Shown: positions 22,281-34,542 of the stretch, piece after piece
Position numbering within the stretch: position 1 is the first letter of the stretch
Layout of the letters: the number at the start of each line of letters is the position of its first letter
Source: Eurosta solidaginis
Lineage: Eukaryota > Arthropoda > Insecta > Diptera > Tephritidae
Length of the DNA: 64,000 bases
Assembly (NCBI RefSeq): GCF_040869045.1
Contig: NC_090321.1
Span: 136,701,689-136,765,688, forward strand
Reading direction: 5' to 3'
Translations under genes and position numbers: made by a program
The notes under the pieces: model-generated
Told to the model about the DNA's origin: nothing
Seen by the model: only the letters and a program-made list of their open reading frames with translations
Database searches by the model: none

Positions 22281-24123
22281 CTTGGTTATTCCATAATGCT
22301 TTCTTAATAATTATTTTTATCTTACGTGGCATCACAGTCGAAAAATGCGCGCAGAAGGCGTAAAGCTTAAATACAACATTGCTTATAACAGTAGAAAAGA
22401 AGCAATAGCAGAGATAATAAGATTTGCGCCTAAATAGATTCGTTCGCGGGTTCGAATCCGTATATTTTATTATTATTTTTTTTTTTTCATTTAATTCTTT
22501 TAACATATTTTTTTAATTAATAGTTTTATTATTTAAGTATTATTTTTATTTAAAATATATTTTTTTCCTTCCAAATTAAATATAACAATCATATGTTATA
22601 GACGTATACAACACAAACCTGCTTACAGCACCAAATTAAATACCTTTAGCTTAATCTCAAAATTAAACAATCATATGTAGACATAAAGCAAGTACAAGTA
22701 TTGTTAAAAGTGTTACAAAATCACTTAAATATAAAAAAAAGCAGCTAAACAGAGAATACAATATGAAATGTTGTTTAATTTGCTTAGAGAATTGACGTTT
22801 CACAAATTGATCATCCATAGAAGATTTTTTATTAAGGTTTAAACTTGATGTTGTTGTTGTTGTTGTAGCGATTAGGTTACTCCCCGAAGGCTTTGGGGAG
22901 TGTTATCGATGTGATGGTCCTTTGTCGGATACAGATCCGATACGCTCCGGTAACACAGCACCATTAAGGTGCTGGCCCGACCATCTCGGGAACGATTTAT
23001 ATGGCCATATTGAACCTTCAGGCCATCCCTCCCTCCCCACCCCCAAGTTCCATGAGGAGCTTGGGGTCGCCATAGCCTCGTCTGTTAGTGAAACGGGATT
23101 CGCCGCTCGAAGGTGAGGTTGACAATTGGGTTGGAGAAGCTATATATTGCGCTACACAACCCCTTGAATCCCGTTTAAACTTGATCGAGGTACCAAGTTA
23201 CTTGTCCAGACATTCTGTATAGTTACATGTTTAAAAAAATATATATGCCAAATAGTAAGTCACCATTGGTTATGACTTTTCAGTATGTTTTATTAATTAG
23301 AAACTCTTCCATACATTTTTTATATTTTTCGTTTTCGGCTACATTTATACGAAAACATAAAACCCGTTTTGAATATGACAAATTAGTATAACAATTCATT
23401 ATTTACAGACCAATAAAACCAACATAACATTATATTTTATATTTGGTAAAAGTTTGGTGAGACATGGAGTAACTTTAATTAAGTTTTAATAGCTGTCAGC
23501 TTTAACCCATACGTTTTTGCGGAGTATTTTCTTACTGGGAATTTGAGCTTATACGAATGTTGGCATGTAACTAGATGCAACCCAGTGTTGCCGTTCTCAA
23601 ATTACCCAAAAAAACAATTTTCAATTCTCCAAAATATCAAAATTTCGTCAAATAAATTGTTTTGTTGCTTAGTGATAGGCAAAATAAGTTAACTTCGAAC
23701 TTGTGACGACTGTAAATTACTTTGAAGCTGTAAAATAAATTGAAGCTAATTTCATTTTGACTATAGCAAGCTATGTTAGCCATTGTATCGTAAGCGCGAA
23801 ATTATGGATTTCTATTTTTTTAAGTGAATACCTCGCAAGTGATAGTGTAAAATTTCGGGAAATAATAAGAAGTTTATTTTATTTTTTGGTTTGTTTGTGA
23901 TTTCATGTCATCACAATTATATCGTATTTATGAATTTCAAAATGTTCCTACTCATAAAATTTTGGACACATGTCTTTACTTTCCATGAACATTGGGTGGG
24001 TATCATACTAAATATAATTGAACAATATTTCACACCCATTTTCTGCTCTTTGTTTATTTTCTGAGATTGTAAGACAAAGGAAGACTTTCCGGTTACCCAT
24101 ATTTTGTATTTCGACATGTATTA
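22281..24123. other. Foldback loop; no transposase recognised
   Basis: The unique AT-rich segment between the arms. It contains one verified insertion (22850-23172). A B-box-like GCGGGTTCGAATCC at about 22445 followed by a T-rich run may be a SINE remnant. The minus frame at 23917-24117 (66 codons) has no recognised domain. Confidence 0.6.
22850..23172 (-). mobile_element. 5'-truncated non-LTR retrotransposon or SINE 3' end with (CAA)n tail and 13-bp target duplication
   Basis: GTTTAAACTTGAT flanks both sides (22837-22849 and 23173-23185), a perfect 13-bp duplication. On the minus strand the insert ends in CTACAACAACAACAACAAC, as I- and LOA-type elements often do. The body is GC-rich compared with its surroundings (CCCCGAAGGCTTTGGGGAG, GGTGCTGGCCCGACC) and contains a strong CTCCCC/GGGGAG hairpin near the tail. 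There is no RT motif. Confidence 0.82.
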
Positions 24124-27100
24124 TTTTTAGTGCAACCGGGAAAAATTGTTAAAAACGCTAACCTCATTTTCTTTATGGTTAGGGGATAAATAATTGACCT
24201 ACTACTGAGAAATTATAAAGAATAAGTGAACATTTAACTGGCATAATTTTTTTTGGAAATTCCATGTGTGCAGGGTGTCTAGACAGGAAAATTGGTTTTC
24301 CTTGGAAAATTTTAAATGACCATAAAAAACTGTCTATGGCTGACCAATTAGTAGGACCCACTGACCAATTATGACCAATTAGTGACCAATTATTTGGCAT
24401 GCTTTTCGAATTCAAAATCCACCGATGGGGTGCTAACATCCGATAACAGGGTAACATCCGATAACAAAGAAAACTTTAAAAATTAATTAAAAAGTTCCTA
24501 TGGCTGACCAATTAACGAAACCTGCTGACCAATTATGACCAATTAGTGACCAATTAATTGGCATAATTTTTTTTGGAAAATTTATGTATACAGGGTGTCT
24601 AGACAGCAAAATTGATTTTCCTTGGAAAACTTTAAATGGTCATAAAAAATTGTCTATGGCTGACCAATTAGTGGGACCCACTGACCAATTATGACCAATT
24701 AGTGACCAATTAATTGGCATAATTTTTTTTGGAAAATTTATGTATACAGGGTGTTTAAACAGGAAAATTATTTTTCCCTTGGAAAACTTTAAATGGCCAT
24801 AAAAAATTTTCTATGGCTGACCAATTAGTGGGACCCGCTGACCAATTATGACCAATTAGTGACCAATTATTTGGCATACCTTTCGAATCGAAAATCCACC
24901 GATGGGGTGCTAACATCCGATAACAGGGTAACATCCGATAACAAAGAAAACTTTAAAAATTAATTAAAAAGTTCCTATGGCTGACCAATTAACGAAACCT
25001 GCTGACCAATTACGTGCAATTAGTGACCAATTAATTGGCATAATTTTTTTTGGAAAATTTATGTATACAGAGTGTCTAGACAGCAAAATTGATTTTCCTT
25101 GGAAAACTTTAAATGGTCATAAAAATTGTCTATGGCTGACCAATTAGTGGGACCCACTGACCAATTATGACCAATTATTGACCAATTAATTGGCATAATT
25201 TTTTTTGGAAAATTTATGTATACAGGGTGTTTAAACAGGAAAATTGTTTTTCCCTTGGAAAATTTTAAATGACCATAAAAAATTTTCTATGGCTGACCAA
25301 TTAGTGGGACCCGCTGACCAATTATGACCAATTATTTGGCATACGTTTCGATTTGAAAATCCACCGATGGGGTGCTAACATCCGATAACACGATAACATC
25401 CGATAACAAAGAAAACTTTAAAAATTAATTAAAAAGTTCCTATGGCTGACCAATTAACGAAACCTGCTGACCAATTATGACCAATTAGTGACCAATTAAT
25501 TGGCATATTTTTTTGTGGAAAATTTATTTATACAGGGTGTCTAGACAGGAAAATTGGTTTTCCTTGGAAAATTTTAAATGGCCATAAAAAATTTTCTATG
25601 GCTGACCAATTAGTGGGACCCGCTGACCAATTATGACCAATTAGTGACCAATTATATGGCATACCTTTCGATTTGAAAATCTACCGATGGGGTGATAACA
25701 TCCGATAACACGATAACATCCGATAACAAAGAAAACTTTAAAAATTAATTAAAAAGTTCCTATGGCTGACCAATTAACGAAACCTGCTGACCAATTATGA
25801 CCAATTAGTGACCAATCAATTGGCATATTTTTTTGTGGAAAATTTATGTATACAGGGTGTCTAGACAGGAAAATTGATTTTCCTTGGAAAACTTTAAATG
25901 GTCATAAAAATTGTCTATGGCTGACCAATTAGTGGGACCCACTGACCAATTATGACCAATTATTGACCAATTAATTGGCATAATTTTTTTTGGAAAATTT
26001 ATGTATACAGGGTGTTTAAACAGGAAAATTGTTTTTCCCTTGGAAAATTTTAAATGACCATAAAAAATTTTCTATGGCTGACCAATTAGTGGGACCCGCT
26101 GACCAATTATGACCAATTAGTGACCAATTATTTGGCATACGTTTCGATTTGAAAATCCACCGATGGGGTGCTAACATCCGATAACACGATAACATCCGAT
26201 AACAAAGAAAACTTTAAAAATTAATTAAAAAGTTCCTATGGCTGACCAATTAACGAAACCTGCTGACCAATTATGACCAATTAGTGACCAATTAATTGGC
26301 ATATTTTTTTGTGGAAAATTTATTTATACAGGGTGTCTAGACAGGAAAATTGGTTTTCCTTGGAAAATTTTAAATGGCCATAAAAAATTTTCTATGGCTG
26401 ACCAATTAGTGGGACCCGCTGACCAATTATGACCAATTAGTGACCAATTATATGGCATACCTTTCGATTTGAAAATCTACCGATGGGGTGATAACATCCG
26501 ATAACACGATAACATCCGATAACAAAGAAAACTTTAAAAATTAATTAAAAAGTTCCTATGGCTGACCAATTAACGAAACCTGCTGACCAATTATGACCAA
26601 TTAGTGACCAATCAATTGGCATATTTTTTTGTGGAAAATTTATGTATACAGGGTGTCTAGACAGGAAAATTGATTTTCCTTGGAAAACTTTAAATGGTCA
26701 TAAAAAATTGTCTATGGCTGACCAATTAGTGGGACCCACTGACCAATTATGACCAATTAGTGAACAATTAATTGGCATAATTTTTTTTGGAAAATTTATG
26801 TATACAGGGTGTCTAGACAGCAAAATTTATTTTCCTTGGAAAACTTTAAATGGTCATAAAAAATTGTCTATGGCTGACCAATTAGTGGGACCCACTGACC
26901 AATTATGACCAATTAGTGACCAATTAATTGGCATAATTTTTTTTGGAAAATTTATGTATACAGGGTGTTTAAACAGGAAAATTGTTTTTCCCTTGGAAAA
27001 CTTTAAATGGCCATAAAAAATTTTCTATGGCTGACCAATTAGTGGGACCCGCTGACCAATTATGACCAATTAGTGACCAATTATTTGGCATACCTTTCGA

Positions 27101-29785
27101 ATCGAAAATCTACCGATGGGGTGATAACATCCGATAACACGATAACATCCGATAACAAAGAAAATTTTAAAAATTAATTAAAAAGTTCCTATGGCTGACC
27201 AATTAACGAAACCTGCTGACCAATTATGACCAATTAATTGGCATAATTTTTTTTGGAAAATTTATGTATACAGGGTGTCCAGACAGCAAAATTGATTTTC
27301 CTTGGAAAATTTTTAAATGGTCATAAAAAATTGTCTATGGCTGACCAATTAGTGGGACCCACTGACCAATTATGACTAATTAGTGACCAATTAATTGGCA
27401 TAATTTTTTTTGGAAAATTTATGTATACAGGGTGTTTAAACAGGAAAATTGTTTTTCCCTTGGAAAATTTTAAATGGCCATAAAAAATTGTCTATGGCTG
27501 ACCAATTAGTGGGACCCGCTGACCAATTATGACCAATTAGTGACCAATTATTTGGCATACGTTTCGATTTGAAAATCCACCGATGGGGTGCTAACATCCG
27601 ATAACACGATAACATCCGATAACAAAGAAAACTTTAAAAATTAATTAAAAAGTTCCTATGGCTGACCAATTAACGAAACCTGCTGACCAATTATGACCAA
27701 TTAGTGACCAATTAATTGGCATAATTTTTTTGGAAAATTTATGTATACAGGGTGTCTAGACAGCAAAATTGATTTTCCTTGGAAAACTTTAAATGGTCAT
27801 AAAAAATTGTCTATGGCTGACCAAATAGTGGGACCCACTGACCAATTATGACCAATTAGTGACCAATTAATTGGCATAATTTTTTTGGAAAATTTATGTA
27901 TACAGGGTGTTTAAACAGGAAAATTGTTTTTCCCTTGGAAAATTTTAAATGGCCATAAAAAATTTTCTATGGCTGACCAATTAGTGGGACCCGCTGACCA
28001 ATTAGTGACCAATTATTTGGCATACCTTTCGAATCGAAAATCCACCGATGGGGTGCTAACATCCGATAACAGGGTAACATCCGATAACAAAGAAAACTTT
28101 AAAAATTAATTAAAAAGTTCCTATGGCTGACCAATTAACGAAACCTGCTGACCAATTATGACCAATTAGTGACCAATTAATTGGCATAATTTTTTTTGGA
28201 AAATTTATGTATACAGGGTGTCTAGACAGCAAAATTGATTTTCCTTGGAAAATTTTAAATGGTCGTAAAAAATTGTCTATGGCTGACCAATTAGTGGGAC
28301 CCACTGACCAATTATGACCAATTAGTGACCAATTAATTGGCATAATTTTTTTTGGAAAATTTATGTATACAGGGTGTTTAAACAGGAAAATTGTTTTTCC
28401 CTTGGAAAACTTTAAATGGCCATAAAAAATTTTCTATGGCTGACCAATTAGTGGGACCCGCTGACCAATTATGACCAATTAGTGACCAATTATTTGGCAT
28501 ACGTTTCGATTTGAAAATCCACCGATGGGGTGCTAACATCCGATAACACGATAACATCCGATAATAAAGAAAACTTTAAAAATTAATTAAAAAGTTCCTA
28601 TGGCTGACCAATTAACGAAACCTGCTGACCAATTATGACCAATTAGTGACCAATTAATTGGCATAATTTTTTTTGGAAAATTTATGTATACAGGGTGTCT
28701 AGACAGCAAAATTGATTTTCCTTGGAAAACTTTAAATGGTCATAAAAAATTGTCTATGGCTGACCAATTAGTGGGACCCACTGACCAATTATGACCAATT
28801 AGTGACCAATTAATTGGCATAATTTTTTTTGGAAAATTTATGTATACAGGGTGTTTAAACAGGAAAATTGTTTTTCCCTTGGAAAACTTTAAATGGCCAT
28901 AAAAAATTTTCTATGGCTGACCAATTAGTGGGACCCGCTGACCAATTATGAACAATTAGTGACCAATTATTTGGCATACGTTTCGATTTGAAAATCCACC
29001 GATGGGGTGCTAACATCCGATAACACAATAACATCCGATAACAAAGAAAACTTTAAAAATTAATTAAAAAGTTCCTATGGCTGACCAATTAACGAAACCT
29101 GCTGACCAATTATGACCAATTAGTGACCAATTAATTGGCATATTTTTTTTTGGAAAATTTATTTATACAGGGTGTCTAGACAGGAAAATTGGTTTTCCTT
29201 GGAAAACTTTAAATGGCCATAAAAAATTGTCTATGGCTGACCAATTAGTGGGACCCCATGACCAATTATGACCAATTCAAAATCCACCGATGGGGTGCTA
29301 ACATCCGATAACAGGGTAACATCCGATAACAAAGAAAATTTTAAAAATTAATTAAAAAGTTCCTATGGCTGACCAATTAACGAAACCTGGTGACCAATTA
29401 TGACCAATTAGTGACCAATTAATTGGCATGATTTTTTTTGGAAAATTTATGTATACAGGGTGTTTAAACAGGAAAATTGTTTTTCCCTTGGAAAACTTTA
29501 AATGGCCATAAAAAATTGTCTATGGCTGACCAATTAGTGGGACCCGCTGACCAATTATGACCAATTAGTGACCAATTATTTGGCATATGTTTTGTTATAA
29601 AATTCCAGAAATGGGGTGCTAACATCCCACACCCGACCATGAAAATTTTAAAATTTCCATAAAATTTTTTCTAATGCTGACCAATTACTGAAACCTGCTG
29701 ACCAATTATGACCAATTAGTGACCAATTATTTGGCATATGTTTTGTTATAAAATTCCAGAAATGGGGTGCTAACATCACAGAGCC
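24124..29785 (-). repeat. Foldback right arm, expanded
   Basis: The inverted counterpart of the left arm with about a dozen copies of the GATGGGGTGCTAACATCCGA segment (for example 24424, 24902, 26162, 28526) at intervals of roughly 320 or 475 bp. Two unit types alternate, differing by an extra block with TGTTTAAACAGG. It is about 3.6 times as long as the left arm. Several neighbouring segments are almost identical (25370-26140 against 25845-26640), a sign of recent unequal exchange or conversion. Confidence 0.92.
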
Positions 29786-31326
29786 ATCAAATGAAAGGTG
29801 TTAGTGAGTATTTTAAAAGGGCATGGGGATTAGTTATATAGGTGGACGCCTTTTCGATATATCGCCATAAAGGTGGACCAGGGGTGACTCTAGAATCTGT
29901 TTGTAGGATATTGGTATCAAATTAAAGGTATTAATGAGAGTTTTAAAAGGGAGTGGTGGTAGTTGTATATGTGAAGGCGTTTTCCAGATATCGACCAAAA
30001 TGTGGACCAGGGTGGTGCCCAGAACATCATCTGTTGGATACCGCTAATTTATTTATATATGTAATACCTGCCAAGATTTCAAGGGTTTTTTATTTCGCAC
30101 TGCAGAACTTTTTCATTTTCTTCTACTTAATATGGTAGCTGTCACAACCATTTTAGAAAGTCTTTTCTAAAGTTATATTTCGCGTCAATAAACCAATCCA
30201 ATTACCATGTTTCATCCCGTTTTTCGTAGTTGGTATAGAATTATGGCATTTTTTCATTTTTCGTAATTTTCGATATCGAAAAAGTGGGCGTGGTCATAGT
30301 CGGATTTCGTTCATTTTTTATACCAAGAAAAAGTGAGTTCAGGTAAGTACGTGAACTAAGTTCAGTAAGGATATGTTGATTTTTGCTCAAGTTATCGCGT
30401 TAACGGCCGAGTGGAAGGACAGACGGACGACTGTGTATAAAAACTGGGCGTGGCTTCAACCGATTTCGCCCATGTTCACAGAGAACAGTTAACGTCGTCA
30501 AATCTATGCCCCTACCAAATTTCAAAAGGATTGGTAAATTTGTGTTCTACTTATGGCTTTAAAAGTATCCTAGACAAATTAAATGAAAAGGGCGGAGCCA
30601 CGCCCATTTTGAAATTTTCTTTTATTTTTGTATTTTGTTGCACCATATCATTACTGGAGTTGAATAGTGACATAATTTACTTATATGCTGTAAAGATATT
30701 ACATTTTTTGTTAAAATTTTACTTTAAAAAAAAATTTTTTTTTAAAGTGGGCGTGGTCCTTCTCCCATTTCGCTAATTTTTATTAAGCAGACATATAGTA
30801 ATAAGGGTAACGTTCCTGCCAAATTTCATCATGATATCTTCAACGACTGCCAAATTACAGCTTGCAAAACTTCTAAATTACCTTCTTTTAAAAGTGGGCG
30901 GTGCCACGCCCATTGTCCAAAATTTTACTAATTTTATATTCTGCGTCATTAGTTCAAACCACCTACCAAGTTTCATCGCTTTATCTGTCTTTGGTAATGA
31001 ATTATCGCACATCTTCGGTTTTTCGAAATTTTCGATATCGAAAAAGTGGGCGTGGTTATAGTCCGATATCGTTCATTTTAAATAGCGATCTGAGATGAGT
31101 ACTGCGGAACCTACATACCAAATTTGATCAAGATACTTCAAAATTTACTCAAGTTATCGTGTTAACGGACGGACGGACGGACATGACTCAATCAAATTTT
31201 TTTTCGATCCTGATGATTTTGATATATGGAAGTCTATATCTATCTCGAATTCTTTATACCTGTACAACCAACCGTTATCCAATCAAACTTAATATACTCT
31301 GTGAGCTCTGCTCAACTGAGTATAAA
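29786..31326 (-). repeat. HINE-B array remainder and 5' body
   Basis: 29786-30010 holds two 130-bp units. After that come the non-tandem modules with CCACGCCCA, AAATTTGGTAGG and GATATCGAAAAAGTGGG in reverse orientation, a GACGGACGGACGG microsatellite and the 5' hairpin. Short open frames here are repeat-derived. Confidence 0.8.
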
Positions 31327-31420
31327 AATTGATGGAGTTAATGTTAATGTCACGGTTTTAGATGAAATGAATCAAAAGGAAAAAACCGTTCACAAAAACC
31401 GAATCAATAAGGTAAACTAA
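31327..31420 (+). pseudogene. pol: LTR2 pol: last integrase segment
   Basis: Downstream of HINE-B the integrase frame continues as KIDGVNVNVTVLDEMNQKEK and TVHKNRINKVN, then a TAA at 31418-31420. It is the C-terminal end of LTR2 pol, in register with the segment ending at 18005. No envelope-like frame follows before the 3' LTR. Confidence 0.75.
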
Positions 31421-31846
31421 AATATTTTAATACAAATTTACAATCTAACTTGTAACTAATTTTAAATTTTCATTACTCTGTTATTGAAGCATGAAATCTC
31501 AAATTAAAATTTATATTAATATACGAAAACAAAAATTTCAATTGGCATGTAAATAAAACCAAATATTAATATGCACGCACTATTTGTAATAAAAATATAT
31601 AATACATTAATTTAATACAATAGAAATTAGAAAACAATTTACACGTAAGTAATCGAATTAATATTATAATATTAACAAAATTTCATATGTAAAAAGAAAA
31701 AAAAAAATTTTCTGATTGAACGAATGGAAAAAGGGGAGGAACACCCTAATATACATTCATTCAATCAAAACAATTTAAATCATGAGAGCAAGAAGAATAT
31801 GACAAATCTGATGAACTTGTCAGGTTCTTCTTTTTCTAAGGAAGGG
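31421..31846 (+). other. LTR2 3' untranslated region and polypurine tract
   Basis: AT-rich, no coding sequence. It ends in AAGGAAGGG (31838-31846) directly before the 3' LTR, a plausible polypurine tract. The frame at 31724-31930 runs across the tract into the LTR and is not taken as a gene. Confidence 0.6.
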
Positions 31847-32255
31847 TGGTATAACCGCACTGCGTTACCTAGCCTTCAAAAATTGAACACACCTCTGAGT
31901 GCAACTGGCATCACTGTCAGCTGTTGCTGAACAGCAGTGGCAATTGTAATCAGCAGGGCGAATTGTATTCAGCGAGTTTAGAAAAAATTAAGATGGAATT
32001 CAATTCGTTGCTGTGAAGAAAAGACGCCGGTCGTAAAACTCTTTAAAAAAAACTAAGTGTGATTAAAGTAAATTGTACAAAACAAGTTTTTATAAAATAA
32101 AAGACTATTGGTCATAAATAAATTTATAACAATAAATCAAACGTTTATTTAGTTAATTGAAGGATCAAAAAGACAGAGTAAGTTTTACAACAGTGGTGTG
32201 CGTGTGGCAGTGTGTCCACAGAAATTTCCATGGTGTCTAAAATGGACGCCTTAAA
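31847..32255 (+). repeat. LTR2 3' LTR
   Basis: The counterpart of 7887-8281. It holds about 24 extra bases (GACTATTGGTCATAAATAAA region, near 32102) and scattered substitutions, so the two LTRs have diverged noticeably since insertion. Confidence 0.88.
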
Positions 32256-32962
32256 CAGGCAATCTTACTGTCGCAGGACATGTGGAAGGAAAGGAACGTT
32301 TACTGACTGTAGATACGGGTGCATCTCATTCCATCATTCGAGCGGATTTAGTCAACAAGAAGATAAGACCATCGCATGGAGCAAGATTGCGTACAGTCAC
32401 TGGAGAAGACAGCACGGTTCTAGGAGAAGTACCATGCGAAGTCACAATTGGGACCATCACGGTAGTACACAATTTTATAGTGGCAGAGATTGTTGATGAA
32501 ATCATAATTGGAGTGGACTTCTTAATCGACCAGGGCATCAAGATCGACATGCAAAGCAAGACGATGCGATATAAGAACATGGATGTACTACTTAATTTCG
32601 GCTATGAGAGAGGCTACAGCAGTAAACGAGTGCTGGTGGAAGAGAGTCAGCAAATACCACCAAAATCCAAAGCAGTCATCTGGGCAAAGGTTGATGGAGA
32701 TTGTGAGACAAACAAATTGTGGGAGGTCGAAGCAGCAAACAAATCAGCACTGAACATACTTGTAGGAAGAACCCTGGCTAGGACAAAACAAGATGGACGT
32801 ATTCCGGTAAGAGTACTCAATGAGTTCAAGTCACCATTCAATTTGACCAAAGGAGCTATTTTGGGAAGATGCCAAGAGGCTGAAGTAGTTTCTAACTGTG
32901 AACAGCTCCAGGGACACGTTTCATCTATTAATACTGATCTTTCAAATGACATCACGGCATGA
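32256..32962 (+). pseudogene. pol: LTR1 pol: aspartic protease and linker
   Basis: The first bases complete the gag-protease linker broken by LTR2. The protease reads RLLTVDTGASHSIIRADLV with an intact DTG at about 32312, followed by the usual IIGVDFLIDQGIKIDM motif near 32505. A linker follows (RVLVEESQQIPPKSKAVIWA, LNILVGRTLARTKQDGRIPV, FNLTKGAILGRC), the normal region between protease and RT. The frame ends at a TGA (32960-32962), where sequence is missing. Role in the family: processing of Gag-Pol. Confidence 0.88.
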
Positions 32963-33623
32963 ACGCAGGGGCTACAGGAAGCCTATCAGCCACACTTGAC
33001 TTGAAAAGTGGCTACTGGAAAGTGGAGGTGAAGGAGGAAGACAATGAAAAAACAGACTTCAGCGTCCGAGATGGTCTTTGGCAATTTACAGTAATGCCTT
33101 TTGGACTTTGTAATGCACCGGCTACTTTTGAGATACTCATGGATCAGGTATTGAAAGGACTGCACTGGAAAACATGCTTGGTATACCTCGACGACATCAT
33201 CGTATTGGGCAAGAACTTCGATGAACATCTTAAAAACTTGGAGGAAGTTTTCCAGAGAATAGCTGGCGCTGGTCTGAAACTAAGTCCCAAAAAGTGTGCG
33301 CTGTTTAAAAAGGAAGTAAATTATTTGGGTCACAAAATAACGACAAAAGGTATCCGTACAGCAAATGAAAAGAAAGAGGCAGTAAAGGATTGGCCAAGAC
33401 CACAGAACTTGCATGAATTAAGAAGTTTCCTTGGGCTGTGCACATATTACCGGCGCTTTGTACCAAACTTTTCCAGCGTAGCCCATGACCTCCATGAGCT
33501 TACAAGAAAAAATAAAGCTTTTGAATGGAAGAAGGAGCAAGAAGTGGCTTTCCAAACATTGAAAGAGCGTTTATGCACTGCCCCAATGTTGGCATATCCG
33601 ATTCCAGGAACAACCTTTATTTT
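32963..33623 (+). pseudogene. pol: LTR1 pol: reverse transcriptase lacking its N-terminal part
   Basis: The RT begins abruptly with SLSATLDLKSGYWKVEV (about 32983). The preceding motifs of the family (SPIVLVKKKDG and CVDYRKLN-like) are absent, so roughly 150 codons appear deleted at about 32955-32980; the frame also shifts there. The rest is well preserved: FTVMPFGLCNAPATFE, CLVYLDDIIVLG (YLDD at about 33183-33194), LSPKKCALFKKEVNYLGHKI and LGLCTYYRRFVPNFS. It is interrupted at 33623 by a SINE-like insertion after PGTTFI. Confidence 0.88.
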
Positions 33624-34542
33624 CGGGGGTTCGAATCGAGCTCAAGGCCTAACAATAATTTTTTATCATTATTATTGTTATGATACATTTTTTCTTAATT
33701 GAAAAAATTTTTAAATTAGAATAGAAGAAAGAAAAAATTTAGACAACTGCCAAGCCATTTCGGGAACTGCTAAATTCCTTCATCGGCAACGTTTAGGCGC
33801 CGCTGCTATAACCATTCAGCCATCACAGCGGTTTTTTGTTTGTCTTCATTAATCCTACTTCTATTCTGGTTCGTGCCAATTGATATTCACAACACTGCGA
33901 CATCTGTTGCAGAATGGATGTGAAAATTGGACTTGTTTGATGGCAATGCTGCCACAGTGTCATATTTTATTGACACTTTTTTCCCCGTGCTCTGGGATGT
34001 ATTAACAATTTTTGTTGTTATATCGGCCTACTGATTTTAAGATCGCGGGTTCGAATAGAGCTCAAGGCCTAACAATAATTTTTTTTTTTTTTTTATCATT
34101 ATTATTGTTATGATACATTTTTTCTTAATTGAAAAAATTTTTAAATTAGAATAGAAGAAAGAAAAAATTTAGACAACTGCCAAAGCTCGTTGTATAGATC
34201 CATTTCGGGAACTGCTAAATTCCTTCATCGGCAACGTTTAGGCGCCGCTGCTATAACCATTCAGCCATCACAGCGGTTTTTTGTTTGTCTTCATTAATCC
34301 TACTTCTATTCTGGTTCGTGCCAATTGATATTCACAACACTGCGACATCTGTTGCAGAATGGATGTGAAAATTGGTCTTGTTTGATGGCAATGCTGCCAC
34401 AGTGTCATATTTTATTGACACTTTTTTCCCCGTGCTCTGGGATGTATTAACAATTTTTGTTGTTATATCGGCCTACTGATTTTAAGATCGCGGGTTCGAA
34501 TCGAGCTCAAGGCCTAACAATAATTTATTTATTTAATAAATA
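33624..34542. mobile_element. Tandemly duplicated SINE-like insertion with 8-bp target duplication
   Basis: TTTATTTT flanks it (33616-33623 and 34543-34550); removing the insert and one copy keeps the RT to RNase H frame. It consists of a short head and two near-identical units of 420 and 445 bp; GGGTTCGAATCGAGCTCAAG or a close variant recurs at about 33628, 34048 and 34493. The minus strand has A-box-like TGGCTGAATGG and B-box-like GATTCGAACCC. The first unit lacks about 18 bases found in the second (AAGCTCGTTGTATAGATC). The promoter-like boxes suggest a tRNA-related SINE; this class call is weak. Confidence 0.72.

Larger units (their letters stand above)
20704..29785. mobile_element. Giant foldback (FB-like) element, 9.08 kb, with perfect 9-bp target duplication
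   Basis: The left end is GGCTCTGGGATGTTAGCACC and the right end, reverse complemented, GGCTCTGTGATGTTAGCACC. ATCAAATGA flanks both (20695-20703 and 29786-29794) and is part of the 130-bp satellite unit it interrupts. The arms are inverted repeats built from internal tandem repeats: left 20704-22280 (1.6 kb), right 24124-29785 (5.7 kb); a 1.84-kb loop separates them. Drosophila FB elements have this architecture and a 9-bp duplication (family knowledge). No transposase is seen in the loop, so it is presumably non-autonomous. Confidence 0.9.
18006..31326 (-). mobile_element. HINE-B: second Helentron-like element, opposite orientation, holding a foldback element
   Basis: The same family as HINE-A, reversed. 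Its 3' end lies at the left (AAGTAAGGAAGG, then the hairpin GTTCGGGTGTAACCGAAC at about 18023). Its 5' end lies at the right (GCTCAACTGAGTATAAAA ending near 31326, GACG microsatellite at about 31163-31180). The body is at 30020-31320 and the array at 18105-20703 plus 29786-30010. About 9.1 kb in the middle is a foldback element. The right end is uncertain by a few A because the host also has A there. Confidence 0.78.
7887..32255 (+). mobile_element. LTR2: 412/mdg1-like Ty3/gypsy retrotransposon inserted in LTR1, itself carrying nested insertions
   Basis: Direct repeats of about 400 bp (7887-8281, 31847-32255) bound a second gypsy-type element in the same orientation as LTR1. Its order is primer-binding site, long leader, gag without zinc knuckle but with an N/R/G-rich tail, protease, RT, RNase H and integrase. 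A tRNA-Arg-like primer site and a Gag without CCHC box fit the 412/mdg1 group (family knowledge). The flanks AAGG (7883-7886) and CAGG (32256-32259) may be an imperfect 4-bp target duplication, so ends are accurate to a few bases. Without the SINE and two Helentron-like insertions it is about 7.2 kb, normal for this group. Confidence 0.9.

Noticed and set aside
22440..22460. Possible tRNA gene (GCGGGTTCGAATCC)
   Set aside because: Only a B-box-like half; no cloverleaf could be found upstream, so at best a SINE remnant.
31724..31930. 68-codon frame before and within the LTR2 3' LTR
   Set aside because: Crosses the polypurine tract into the LTR and resembles nothing; probably chance.
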